Part shown: piece after piece, positions 45,517 to 53,779 of the stretch | How positions within the stretch are numbered: the stretch's first letter is position 1 | Layout: every line of letters starts with the position of its first letter | NCBI RefSeq assembly: GCF_026586675.1 | Contig: NZ_JAODIX010000031.1 | Location: 44,050-108,049, forward strand | Source: Halorubrum yunnanense | Lineage (GTDB): Archaea; Halobacteriota; Halobacteria; Halobacteriales; Haloferacaceae | Reading direction: 5' to 3' | Length of the DNA stretch: 64,000 bases | Notes under the pieces: generated by a model | What the model was told of the DNA's origin: nothing | What the model saw: only the letters and a program-made list of their open reading frames with translations | Databases searched by the model: none | Made by a program: the position numbers and the translations under genes

Positions 45517-47327
45517 AGCTGGTCCTCCGCGGCGGCGAACTTGCCGTTCGCGCCGCCGCTCGGCACCATCGGCAGGACGTTCTCCTCGGGGTCGACGTGG
45601 AAGTCGATCACGGCGGGCCCGTCGTAGTCGAGCGCCTCCTCGACCGCGGGGGCGACCTCGTCGTAGTCGTCGACGCGGAGGCCGAGGGCGCCGAACGCCT
45701 CGGCGAGCTTGTCGAACTCGGGCATCCACGTGTAGTCGGACGCCATGTGGCGCCCCTCGTAGAAGGCGTCCTGCCACTGCCGCACCATGCCGATGTACTC
45801 GTTGTTGAGCACCGCGACGGTGATGTCGAGGTCCTCGCGGACGGCGACGGAGAGCTCCTGCATCGTCATCAGGAAGGAACCGTCGCCGTCGAAACAGACC
45901 ACGTCGCGGTCCGTCTCGCCCATGTTGTCGGCGGCGACACGCGCGCCGACCGCGGAGGGCACGCCGTACCCCATCGTCCCCAGGCCATGTGAGGAGACCC
46001 ACGTCCGGGGGTCCGTGTACGTCCAGAACTGGGAGGCCCACATCTGATGTTGGCCGACCCCGGTCGTCACGATGGTGTCGTCGTCGGTCGCCTCGTCGAA
46101 CGCCTCGACGACGAACTGCGGCTTCAGCGGCTCGTCATCCGGCGTCGCGTACGTGAGCGGATACGTCTCCTTCCACTCGGCGCAGCGCTCGCGCCACGCC
46201 TCGGCGTCGGGCGCCGCGCGGACCGCCGCGGTGAGCTGGTCGATGACGCGCCCCGCGTCGCCGATCAGCGGGTGGTCCGCGTGGACGTTCTTGCTGATCT
46301 CGGCGGGGTCGATGTCGACGTGGACGACCTCGGCCTCCGGCGCGAACGTGTCGATCCCGCCGGTGAGTCGGTCGTCGAACCGGGTCCCGACCGCGATCAG
46401 GCAGTCGGTATGGGTGATCGCCATGTTCGCGTAGCCGGTGCCGTGCATCCCGGCCCACGAGAGGCTCAGATCGTCGTCCTCGGGGAAGGATCCGATCCCG
46501 GGCATCGTCGTCGTCACCGGGATCCCGTACGTCCGCGCGAACGTCCGCGCGGTGTCGCTCGCCTCGGCCTTGATCACGCCGCCGCCGAACAGACAGAGGG
46601 GGCGCTCGGCCTCCTCGATAGCGCGCGCGGCCGCCTCGACCGCGTCGGCGTCGGCGTTCGGGTCGGGGTCGGTGCCGGCCGGCGGCGCCGCCGGTCCCGG
46701 CGTCCGGTCGGTCTCGTCCTGCGTGACGTCCTTCGGGAGGTCGACGAGCGTCGGTCCCGGGCGGCCGGCCCGCGACAGCTCGAACGCCTCGCCGACGGTG
46801 TCGCCAACGCTGTCGGCGCCGTTCGCGAAGTAGTTGTGCTTCGTGATCGGTCGCGTGACGCCGATCGTGTCGGTCTCCTGGAACGCGTCGTTGCCGACGA
46901 ACTCGGTCGGCACCTGCCCGGTCAGCGCGAGCATCGCGTCCGAGTCCATGTCCGCGTCGGCGATCCCGGTGACGAGGTTTGTCGCCCCGGGCCCGGACGT
47001 GGCCAGGCAGAGCCCCGGTTCCCCGGAGACGACGCCGTACGCGTCGGCCGCGTGGACGGCGCCCTGCTCGTGGGCCATCGTGACGTGGTCGATCGACGAG
47101 CTGTACAACGCGTCGTAGACGGGCATGATCGCCCCGCCCTGAACGCCGAAGGCGGTCTCCGCGCCGGCCGCCTCGAGGGCGGCGACGACCGACTCCGCGC
47201 CGGTCGAAACCGCCCCCGCGGCGGGGGTCTCGTCGAGGTCGCCGTCGGGCGCCCCGTCGGCCCCCTCAGTCGGCTCCTCGGAGCCCTCCGGGTCGTCCTC
47301 TCGTGGGTGTGCTGCTGTGTCGCTCAT
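45513..47327 (-). CDS. ilvB: Acetolactate synthase large (catalytic) subunit
   Basis: ThDP-dependent enzyme for the first common step of valine, leucine and isoleucine synthesis. 604 aa: active-site Glu in MAHEQGAVHAADAY, GPGATNLVTGIADA, LTGQVPTEFVGNDAFQE, and the ThDP/Mg2+ motif VCFDGDGSFLMTMQEL...VLNNEYIGMVRQW. An acidic N-terminal extension of about 40 residues precedes the domain. Start at 47327 overlaps a nine-codon ORF (MHHRTLPRQ) by ATGA. The first structural gene of the operon. Confidence 0.95.
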   Translation of the reverse strand: MSDTAAHPREDDPEGSEEPTEGADGAPDGDLDETPAAGAVSTGAESVVAALEAAGAETAFGVQGGAIMPVYDALYSSSIDHVTMAHEQGAVHAADAYGVVSGEPGLCLATSGPGATNLVTGIADADMDSDAMLALTGQVPTEFVGNDAFQETDTIGVTRPITKHNYFANGADSVGDTVGEAFELSRAGRPGPTLVDLPKDVTQDETDRTPGPAAPPAGTDPDPNADADAVEAAARAIEEAERPLCLFGGGVIKAEASDTARTFARTYGIPVTTTMPGIGSFPEDDDLSLSWAGMHGTGYANMAITHTDCLIAVGTRFDDRLTGGIDTFAPEAEVVHVDIDPAEISKNVHADHPLIGDAGRVIDQLTAAVRAAPDAEAWRERCAEWKETYPLTYATPDDEPLKPQFVVEAFDEATDDDTIVTTGVGQHQMWASQFWTYTDPRTWVSSHGLGTMGYGVPSAVGARVAADNMGETDRDVVCFDGDGSFLMTMQELSVAVREDLDITVAVLNNEYIGMVRQWQDAFYEGRHMASDYTWMPEFDKLAEAFGALGLRVDDYDEVAPAVEEALDYDGPAVIDFHVDPEENVLPMVPSGGANGKFAAAEDQL

Positions 47328-47454
47328 TGTCGTGGTAGTGTTCGGTGGTGCATCTCTCGCGCGTGGGGGTTCGGTCCGAACGCCGAAATCGCGGGCGAGC
47401 CGCGGCGCGCCCTCTGGCGTTCGTCGGTGCGTCGAGTCGGTGAGGAAGGGGTAG

Positions 47455-47476
47455 CGTAGGGGGTCAGACCCCTACG
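47455..47476 (-). promoter_or_regulatory. Hairpin overlapping the end of the ilv leader ORF
   Basis: Perfect 8-bp arms CGTAGGGG (47455-47462) and CCCCTACG (47469-47476) with a 6-nt loop. Read on the minus strand, the first arm consists of the Ile-Val-Gly codons and the loop contains the leader TGA. A ribosome paused at those codons would prevent the hairpin. No U-run follows, so it is not a standard archaeal terminator. Confidence 0.6.
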
Positions 47477-47538
47477 ATGATCGGCGCGACGGCTCCGGCG
47501 ACGTCGGCTGTCGTCGGGGTCGCGGTGCGCCGTCGCAT
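47464..47538 (-). CDS. Putative ilv leader peptide, 24 aa
   Basis: Leaderless ORF starting MRRRTATPTT and ending GAVAPIIVGV then TGA. The ATG is where transcription should begin, about 28 nt from ATTTATACCC. Its last eight residues include two Ile and two Val codons just where the following hairpin forms, as in bacterial ilv leaders. No structural role as a protein is likely. Confidence 0.5.
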   Translation of the reverse strand: MRRRTATPTTADVAGAVAPIIVGV

Positions 47539-47700
47539 CTCGCTCTGACCAACGGAGTCTGGGTATAAATCCCTGTCGGGGCACCGGTCCGGCGGACCGG
47601 CTTCCTGTCCCGCGGCGACCCGCGGCGACCCGGCCCGCGGGAGCCCTCGCCGGCGCGCTCGGCGGTCGCTCCGCGGGCTCCCCGCTCAGGGGGGCGGCCA

Positions 47701-48922
47701 TCAGACCCGGACCTCCTCCTCGCGGTCGATGCCGGCCTCCTCGGCGAACCGCTCGACGTCGCCGGCGGTCACCTGGCGCTTGCCGGCGCCGTACTCCTTG
47801 ACGCGTTTGGTGATGTGCCGGACCTCGCCGTCGCTCGGGTCGAAGCCGGCCTCCACCAGATGCTTGCGCACGCTGTGGGTGCCGGTGTGTTTCCCGAGCA
47901 CGAACTCGCGCTCGGCGCCGACCATCTCGGGCGTCATCACGCCGGTCTCGAACGTGTCGCTGTTCTCGATGACGCCGGCGGCGTGGATGCCCGACTCGTG
48001 GGCGAACGCGTTCCGTCCGGTGACCGGCTTGTTCGCGGGCACGGGGATGTCGGACGCCTCCTCGACGATCCGCGCCAGCTTGGTGATCTGGGTCGTGTCG
48101 ATGCCGGTGTCGACGCCGTACACCGACTCGACCGCCATCACGACCTCCTCGTAGGCGGCGTTGCCGGCGCGCTCGCCGATCCCGTTGACCGACACCTGCG
48201 CCTGGTGGGCGCCGTTCTCGAAGCCCATGACCGCGTTCGCCGCGGCCATCCCGAAGTCGTCGTGGGTGTGCACGTCGACGCGCGCGTCGGTGGCGTCGAC
48301 GACCGCCTTCACCGTCTCGCCGAAGCTGCTCGGCATCCCGACGCCGCAGGTGTCGGGGATGTTGATCCAGTCGGTGCCGGCGTCCGACACCGCCTCGACA
48401 ATGTCGATCAGGTAGTCCGGGTCGGTCCGCGTCGCGTCCATCGGCGAGAACATGCACTCGACCCCGGCGTCTTTTACCTGCTCGACGGCGTCGATCGCGC
48501 GCTGTTTCGCCTCCTGTCGGGTCGCGTGCATCGAGTCCTCCAGCTGGACGTCGCTGGTGGAGACGAACACGTGGACCATCTCGACGCCGGAGTCGATGGC
48601 GGCGTCGATGTCGCCCTCGACGACCCGCGCCAGCCCGCAGACGGTGGTGTCCGTCGCGGCGGCGATGTCGCTTACGGCCTCGAACTCCGCGTCCGAGTTC
48701 ACCGGGAACCCCGCCTCGATGACGTGGGTGTTCATGTCGTCCAGCGTCGCCGCTATGCGGCGCTTCTCGTCGTAGCTGAACGACGTACGTGGTGACTGTT
48801 CGCCGTCTCGTAACGTCGTGTCGAAGATCCGTACAGGACCGATATCGATGTTAGAAGCTATCGTGCCCTGGAAGAACTCGATCCGCCGGGGTGTCCGACG
48901 AAGCCTCCGTGATGTCTGTCAT
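47701..48922 (-). CDS. leuA: 2-isopropylmalate synthase, frameshifted near the 5' end
   Basis: Condenses acetyl-CoA and 2-oxoisovalerate. The main frame carries the catalytic block RIFDTTLRDGEQSPRTSF, the metal site VDVHTHDDFGMA and GRNAFAHESGIHAAG, but this frame has no start codon upstream of the block: it opens at a TGA near 48920. The only plausible ATG (48922, MTDITEASSDT) is one base out of frame. Dropping one base of the C4 run (48888-48891) joins them to give ...SSDTRRIEFFQGTIASN, the expected N-terminus. Either a real frameshift mutation or a sequencing error. The later in-frame ATG (MNTHVIEAGFP, 48735) would lack catalytic residues. A TTAAGT box lies about 30 nt before 48922. Confidence 0.85.
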
Positions 48923-49204
48923 CGACTGTCGAAAGCACGGTCGAGAACTTAACGCTTGTGCCGCTCGCAAAAACGGCTCGGCGTCGACGGCTTCGTGGCG
49001 ACCTCCGCCGTCGGAAGACCGCCCGACACCAACGACCCCCAAATCCCTTATATTATTTATATTCAGGTCGGCCAGATCCGGAAATGTGGTTTCGGAACCG
49101 AGTTCATAACCCCGATCGACGTTCGTCTCGTTTCGGCCGCGCCCCGCCCGCGAGCCGTCGGCCGTCGGAACCCCCGTCGTGACTGACACCGGAACCGATC
49201 GGCG

Positions 49205-50500
49205 TCACGCGTCACGCGGTCGACCGGCGTCGGGGTCGCGCTCGCGGACCGCGTCGAGCAGGGCCCCCCCGTCGACGTCGGCGTCGACCTCGACGAGCCG
49301 GTCGGCCGCCGCGAGGACCGCCGCGTTCGGGCCGGACCGGTCGCCTCCGGCCGAAGCGCCGGTGCCGTCCTCCGTGGCCCGACCGACGGCGACCGTCGCG
49401 TCGGCGTCGCGAGCGAGCGCGGCCGCGGCCTCGCGCCTCGCCGCCTCGACGGGTTCGAACGGGGGGGCGGCGACGACTTCGGCGTCGGCGTCGCGGGCGG
49501 TCTCGGCGGCCGCGTCGCCCTCGGGGACCACGCCGACCGAGAGCTCGTGACCGTCGGTCGCGAGGCGGGCGACGACCCGGGAGGCCGCCCGTCCCGTCCC
49601 GACAACGTGGAGTCGTCGCGCGGGCACGCTGCTCTCGTCGCGGTCCCCGACCCCGTCGAACGCGGTGACCGCGGGGGTCCCGGTTGCGGGGTTCCGCCCG
49701 ACGAACGCCTCGGCGTCGAACGCGGCCCGCAGCGCGTCCGCGGTCAGCACCTCGTCCGGCGGGCCGGCGGCGTGGACGCCCCCGTTCGCCAGGACGACGA
49801 TCCGGTCGCAGTACCGGGCCGCCACGTCGAGGTCGTGGATCGCCGCGAGCGCGCCCCGCCCGTCGTCGACGAGGTCGCGGACGAGCTCGAGGGTGCGCAC
49901 GGCGTGGTTCGGGTCGAGGCTCGCGGTCGGCTCGTCGAGCAGCAGCGCTCGCGTCCCCTGCGCCAGCGCTCGCGCGAGCAGGACGCGCTGACGCTCCCCG
50001 CCCGAGACCGCCGTGATCGACCGGTCGGCGAAGCGCGCGACCCCCGCCGCGTCCATCGCCTCCCGGACCGCTCGGTCGTCGTCGGCGCTGTGGCCGTCGA
50101 ACCGACCCAGGTGCGGGGTCCGCCCCATCTCCACCACGTGGCGCACTCGGAAGTCGAACGCGAGACTCGTCTCCTGCGGGACGCTGGCGACGCGCCGGCC
50201 GGCCTCCCGGGCGGAGAGGTCGCCCGCGGCCTCGCCGTCGAGCCGGACCTGTCCCGAATCGGGCGTCAGCGCCCCCTTGATCGCCCGGATCACCGTCGTC
50301 TTCCCCGCGCCGTTCGGCCCGACGAGCCCGACGAGTTCGCCGCGCTCGACCCGGAGGTCAACCCCGGAGACGACCGGCACGTCGCCGAACGACACCGCGA
50401 GGTCGGCGACCTCGACGAGGGGGTCGTCCCCGGTGTCGGTGGGCGAGAGGTCGCCACTCTCCCCGTTTTCGCGCCCCTCAGCGGTCGATTCAGCGCTCAC
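49205..50500 (-). CDS. btuD: Cobalamin ABC importer ATP-binding protein
   Basis: ATPase of the vitamin B12/cobamide importer. ABC domain in residues about 30-260: GPNGAGKTT, PQETSLAFDF, VSGGERQRVLLARAL, LLLDEPTASLDP, AIHDLDVA. A C-terminal region of about 170 residues (from RRLHVVGTGRAASRVVARL) follows, Rossmann-like and Asp/Ala-rich; haloarchaeal BtuD proteins tend to be longer than bacterial ones. GTG start at 50500 overlaps the btuC TGA (GTGA). Confidence 0.9.
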   Translation of the reverse strand: MSAESTAEGRENGESGDLSPTDTGDDPLVEVADLAVSFGDVPVVSGVDLRVERGELVGLVGPNGAGKTTVIRAIKGALTPDSGQVRLDGEAAGDLSAREAGRRVASVPQETSLAFDFRVRHVVEMGRTPHLGRFDGHSADDDRAVREAMDAAGVARFADRSITAVSGGERQRVLLARALAQGTRALLLDEPTASLDPNHAVRTLELVRDLVDDGRGALAAIHDLDVAARYCDRIVVLANGGVHAAGPPDEVLTADALRAAFDAEAFVGRNPATGTPAVTAFDGVGDRDESSVPARRLHVVGTGRAASRVVARLATDGHELSVGVVPEGDAAAETARDADAEVVAAPPFEPVEAARREAAAALARDADATVAVGRATEDGTGASAGGDRSGPNAAVLAAADRLVEVDADVDGGALLDAVRERDPDAGRPRDA

Positions 50501-51639
50501 AGCTCGTGCACCTCCCGGTTCACGAGCAGGTAGACGAAGAAGGGCGCGCCGACCGCGGCGGTGACGATCCCCACCGGCAGCTCCGTGCTCCCGGCGCGGG
50601 CGACCGTGTCGGCGGCGACGAGGAACGAGCCGCCCGCGAGCGCCGCGGTCGGCAGCAGCACCCGGTGGTCGGGGCCGACGACCAGCCGGAGGATGTGGGG
50701 GACGATCAGCCCGACGAAGCCGATTATCCCCGCGAAGGCGACGCCCGCGGCCGTGATCAGCGCCGAGGCGCCGAGCAGGATCCGCTTGGTGCGCTCCACC
50801 GCGATCCCGAGCCCGCGCGCCTCCTCCTCGCCGAGCAGGAGGACGTTGAGGTCGCGGGCGTACACTAAGAGGAGGACGAAAAGCGGCGGTACCACGACCG
50901 CCGTCGCGGCGACCTCGCTCCAGACGACGCCGGAGAGGTGACCCATCAGCCACGCGACGACCCGTCGGAGCGACTCGCCGGCCTGCAGCTGGAGGTACGA
51001 GATGACCGCGCCGAGGAACGTCTGGACCGCGACGCCCGCGAGCAGCAGGGTCGCCACCGGCGTCCGGCCGTGTCGCGTCGCGATCGCGTAGACGCCGAAG
51101 GCGGCCGCCAGCGCCCCGACGAACGCGAAGAGGCTGACCCCCGCGCCGTGCGAGAGCCCCACGTCGACCGCGCCGATCAGGGGGAGCGTCACGGTGGCCG
51201 ACAGCGCCGCGGGGAAGACGATGAAGGCGACGGCGCCGACCGCCGCCCCGGAGGAGACGCCGATGATGGAGGGGTCGGCCATCGGGTTCCGGAAGAACCC
51301 CTGCATGACCGTCCCGGCCGCCGCGAGCGCGAAGCCGACCAGCGCGGCCATCAGGATCCGGGGGAGTCGGACGCCGACGACGATCTGCGCGTGGACGTCG
51401 TCGATCGGGTACGCGAACGGCGAGGCGTACCTGAGACCGGCCTTCGGAAGCGTCAGTGCCCCCGTCTGGGCCGAGCTCGTCTCGACCCCGACCGGCACGC
51501 TCACCGCGTTCAACACGGCCTTGACGACCTCCGCGGGTGGGATCCGGACGGGACCGATCGCGGCGCTCACCACGACCACGGCGAGGAGCGCGGCGGCTAA
51601 TCCCGCCGACCAGACGGACGCCCGCGTCCAGGCACTCAT
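50497..51639 (-). CDS. btuC: Cobalamin ABC importer permease
   Basis: FecCD-family permease, 380 aa with about ten helices. Recognised by LPRILMAALVGFALAAAGTVMQGFFRNPMADPSIIGVSSGAAVGA and IIGFVGLIVPHILRLVVGPDHR. The ATG at 51639 is about 32 nt from a palindromic TATA box shared with btuF. First gene of btuCD, divergent from btuF. Confidence 0.93.
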   Translation of the reverse strand: MSAWTRASVWSAGLAAALLAVVVVSAAIGPVRIPPAEVVKAVLNAVSVPVGVETSSAQTGALTLPKAGLRYASPFAYPIDDVHAQIVVGVRLPRILMAALVGFALAAAGTVMQGFFRNPMADPSIIGVSSGAAVGAVAFIVFPAALSATVTLPLIGAVDVGLSHGAGVSLFAFVGALAAAFGVYAIATRHGRTPVATLLLAGVAVQTFLGAVISYLQLQAGESLRRVVAWLMGHLSGVVWSEVAATAVVVPPLFVLLLVYARDLNVLLLGEEEARGLGIAVERTKRILLGASALITAAGVAFAGIIGFVGLIVPHILRLVVGPDHRVLLPTAALAGGSFLVAADTVARAGSTELPVGIVTAAVGAPFFVYLLVNREVHEL

Positions 51640-51666
51640 TCGTTTTCCAAGAGGACTTGTAGTAGG

Positions 51667-51676
51667 TAAGTACTTA
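51667..51676. promoter_or_regulatory. Shared palindromic TATA box, btuC/btuF
   Basis: TAAGTACTTA is a perfect 10-bp palindrome. Its centre is about 32 nt from the btuC ATG (51639) and 30 nt from the btuF ATG (51702), the right distance for leaderless transcripts in both directions. Confidence 0.6.
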
Positions 51677-51701
51677 TTGGACGAGACGCGAATTCGGTCT
51701 A

Positions 51702-52892
51702 ATGCGAACAAGGTACGTCATCGCGATGGCCCTGCTCGTGACGGCCGCCCTGGTGGGCGGCGTCGCGGGCCCGGCCGCGGGCGCACAGCCGACGACTGAG
51801 TCGCCGACCGTCGAGGGGGCCGCCGACGGCCCGAGCGTTCACCAGACCGACGACGCGTGCGGGTTCCCGGTCGAGCTGACCGACGCGACGGGGACGACGA
51901 TCACGCTCGACGAGGCGCCCGAGCGGATCACGACGACGAACCCGTCGGCCGCCCAGACGCTCTGGGAGCTCGGCGAGCGGGACCGCGTCGTCGGCGTGAC
52001 CCAGTACGCCGCCTACCTCGACGGGGCCGGCGAGCGGACGAACGTCTCGGCGGAGGGGCTCGGCGTCAGCGTCGAGCGCGTCGTCGGCACCGAGCCGGAC
52101 CTCGTGCTCGCGCCGAACGCGTCGGCGGGCCAGGTCGAGGCGCTCCGCGAGCAGGGGCTCACGGTGTACCACTTCCCCGAGGCGACCTCCATCGGGGCTA
52201 TCGCAGAGAAGACCGAGACCGTCGGCCGCCTCGTCGGGAACTGCGAGGCCGCCGCCGAGACGAACGCGGAGATGAATCAGGCCGTCGCGGACGCCGAGAA
52301 CCGGACCGCCGACCTCGACCGTCCGAACGCGCTGTACCCGCTCAGCAGCAACTTCGTCGCCGCGAACAACACGTTCATCAACTCGATCATGGACGCCGGG
52401 GGCGTGAACAACGTCGCGGCCGCGGAGGCCGACGGCTACCCGCAGCTCTCGGACGAGGTGATCCTCCAGACCGACCCCGACCTGATCTTAGTGACGACCC
52501 CCGACGCGGTGGTCCTTGGCGAAGAGCCGTACGCCAGCACGACCGCCGGGGTCGAGGGGAACTACGTCGTGATGAACGAGAACTACCTCAACCAGCCGGC
52601 GCCGCGGAGCGTGATCGAGTCGACGACCACGCTCGCGACCGCGGTCGAGGAGCTCCAGACCGAGGGCGACGGTGAGACCGCGACCGACGGCGACGGTGAC
52701 ACCGACGACGGTGAAACGGACGGAGACGACGGCGAGAGCGGAACAGATGGCGGTGACGGATCGACCGGAGACGGAAGCGACGGTGCGGCCGACGGCGACA
52801 ACGATAGCACCGGCGACTCGGCGCCCGGATTCGGCGTCGTCGCCGCGCTGGTCGCGGCAATTGCGGCGGCGCTGATCGCGCGGCGACCGTAG
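51702..52892 (+). CDS. btuF: Cobalamin ABC importer substrate-binding protein
   Basis: 396-aa secreted binding protein. Sec signal (MRTRYVIAMALLVTAALVGGVAG), BtuF-type periplasmic fold with ERITTTNPSAAQTLWELGERDRVVGVTQYA and EPDLVLAPNASAGQVEALREQGLTVY, then an Asp/Gly/Thr-rich linker (residues about 325-370) and a C-terminal PGF-CTERM segment (APGFGVVAALVAAIAAALIARRP). That tail is normally cut by an archaeosortase and replaced by a lipid anchor. Confidence 0.92.
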   Translation: MRTRYVIAMALLVTAALVGGVAGPAAGAQPTTESPTVEGAADGPSVHQTDDACGFPVELTDATGTTITLDEAPERITTTNPSAAQTLWELGERDRVVGVTQYAAYLDGAGERTNVSAEGLGVSVERVVGTEPDLVLAPNASAGQVEALREQGLTVYHFPEATSIGAIAEKTETVGRLVGNCEAAAETNAEMNQAVADAENRTADLDRPNALYPLSSNFVAANNTFINSIMDAGGVNNVAAAEADGYPQLSDEVILQTDPDLILVTTPDAVVLGEEPYASTTAGVEGNYVVMNENYLNQPAPRSVIESTTTLATAVEELQTEGDGETATDGDGDTDDGETDGDDGESGTDGGDGSTGDGSDGAADGDNDSTGDSAPGFGVVAALVAAIAAALIARRP

Positions 52893-52953
52893 GCGTCGAC
52901 CGGACAGAAGCCGACGCAGGGAGAGAGAAAGCCGTGACCGGCTCCGGCGACCC

Positions 52954-53688
52954 CTACTGGTTCGCCGACCGGGCGTCCAGCGCGACCGGAATCGACCGGG
53001 CGGCGACGTCGCCCGCGAACGCCTCGCCGTCCGCCTCGAGCTTCTCGAAGGTGTCGTAGTGGATCGGGACGACCAGGTCCGGGTCCATCGCCTCGGCCAG
53101 TTCCGCGCTCGCGCGGCGGTCGGAGACGATGCCGCCGCCGCCGATGTTCGCGAGGAACACCGAGACCTCCAGCTCCGCGAACGCGTCGAGCGCGTCCGAG
53201 TCGCCCGGCCAAAAGACGGTCCGGTCGCCGAGCCCGAGGAGGAACCCGCAGCCGAGCCCCGGCGGGTGCGTCACCGAGCCGTCGGGCCCGGCGTTCGGCC
53301 CCTCGGGGTCGTTGTGGGCCGCGACCGACCACACGGTCGCCTCCCCGGCGGGCGTGTCGACGTCGACGCGCGACTCGTCGTCGACCCGGATCACGTCGTA
53401 GTCCTCGGCGAGCGAGTCGATCGGCTCCACGTCGCGGTCGATCTCCGCGGGCTCGACCGCCTCGTATATCACGAGCGTCGCGGTCTCGGTCGCCACCGAC
53501 CGGATCCCCTCGGGGTCGTAGTGGTGGTCGTGGGTGACGACGACGAGGTCGCCGTCGCGCGCCCAGTAGTCGTCGAGGACGCCGTACCGCCCCGGGTCGG
53601 TGTAGGCGACCGGGCCGTCCTCGGGCGCGAGCCGCGCCGTCGCGTAGCCGAGCCACTCCGCCGCGAAGCCGTCGTAATGGACCGTCAC
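52954..53688 (-). CDS. MBL-fold metal-dependent hydrolase
   Basis: 244 aa, UPF0173/UlaG-like metallo-beta-lactamase fold: GDLVVVTHDHHYDPEGI gives the HxHxxD site, FLLGLGDRTVFWPGDSDA the second block and VVPIHYDTFEKLE the C-terminal His. The substrate is unknown. An oddity is THDHHYD in place of the more common THxHxDH. Convergent with btuF, 61 bp apart. Confidence 0.88.
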   Translation of the reverse strand: MTVHYDGFAAEWLGYATARLAPEDGPVAYTDPGRYGVLDDYWARDGDLVVVTHDHHYDPEGIRSVATETATLVIYEAVEPAEIDRDVEPIDSLAEDYDVIRVDDESRVDVDTPAGEATVWSVAAHNDPEGPNAGPDGSVTHPPGLGCGFLLGLGDRTVFWPGDSDALDAFAELEVSVFLANIGGGGIVSDRRASAELAEAMDPDLVVPIHYDTFEKLEADGEAFAGDVAARSIPVALDARSANQ

Positions 53689-53779
53689 GGCTCCTGATCC
53701 GACTGCGGGCGCCTTGAGGGTGGCTATGCGGGTCGACGGGTCGGCCGCTACGAGGCCCGCTCGCCACGACCCCCGACCG

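Larger units (their letters stand above)
47328..47700 (-). promoter_or_regulatory. ilv-leu operon leader region
   Basis: 373-bp gap between leuA and ilvB. A TATA box ATTTATACCC is at 47561-47570 on the minus strand, about 28 nt before the ATG of a 24-codon leader ORF (47464-47538). After it come a hairpin (47455-47476), 95 nt with a GGGCG/CGCCC stem possibility, and the mini-ORF MHHRTLPRQ (47324-47353). Upstream, CCGGTCC/GGACCGG (47584-47600) is a 7-bp hairpin just after leuA, a possible terminator without a U-tract. Confidence 0.6.

Noticed and set aside
47701..48735. leuA as a shorter protein starting at the in-frame ATG at 48735
   Set aside because: It would lack RIFDTTLRDGEQ, which holds catalytic and metal-binding residues; the same frame continues upstream with conserved sequence, so the internal start is not the real one.
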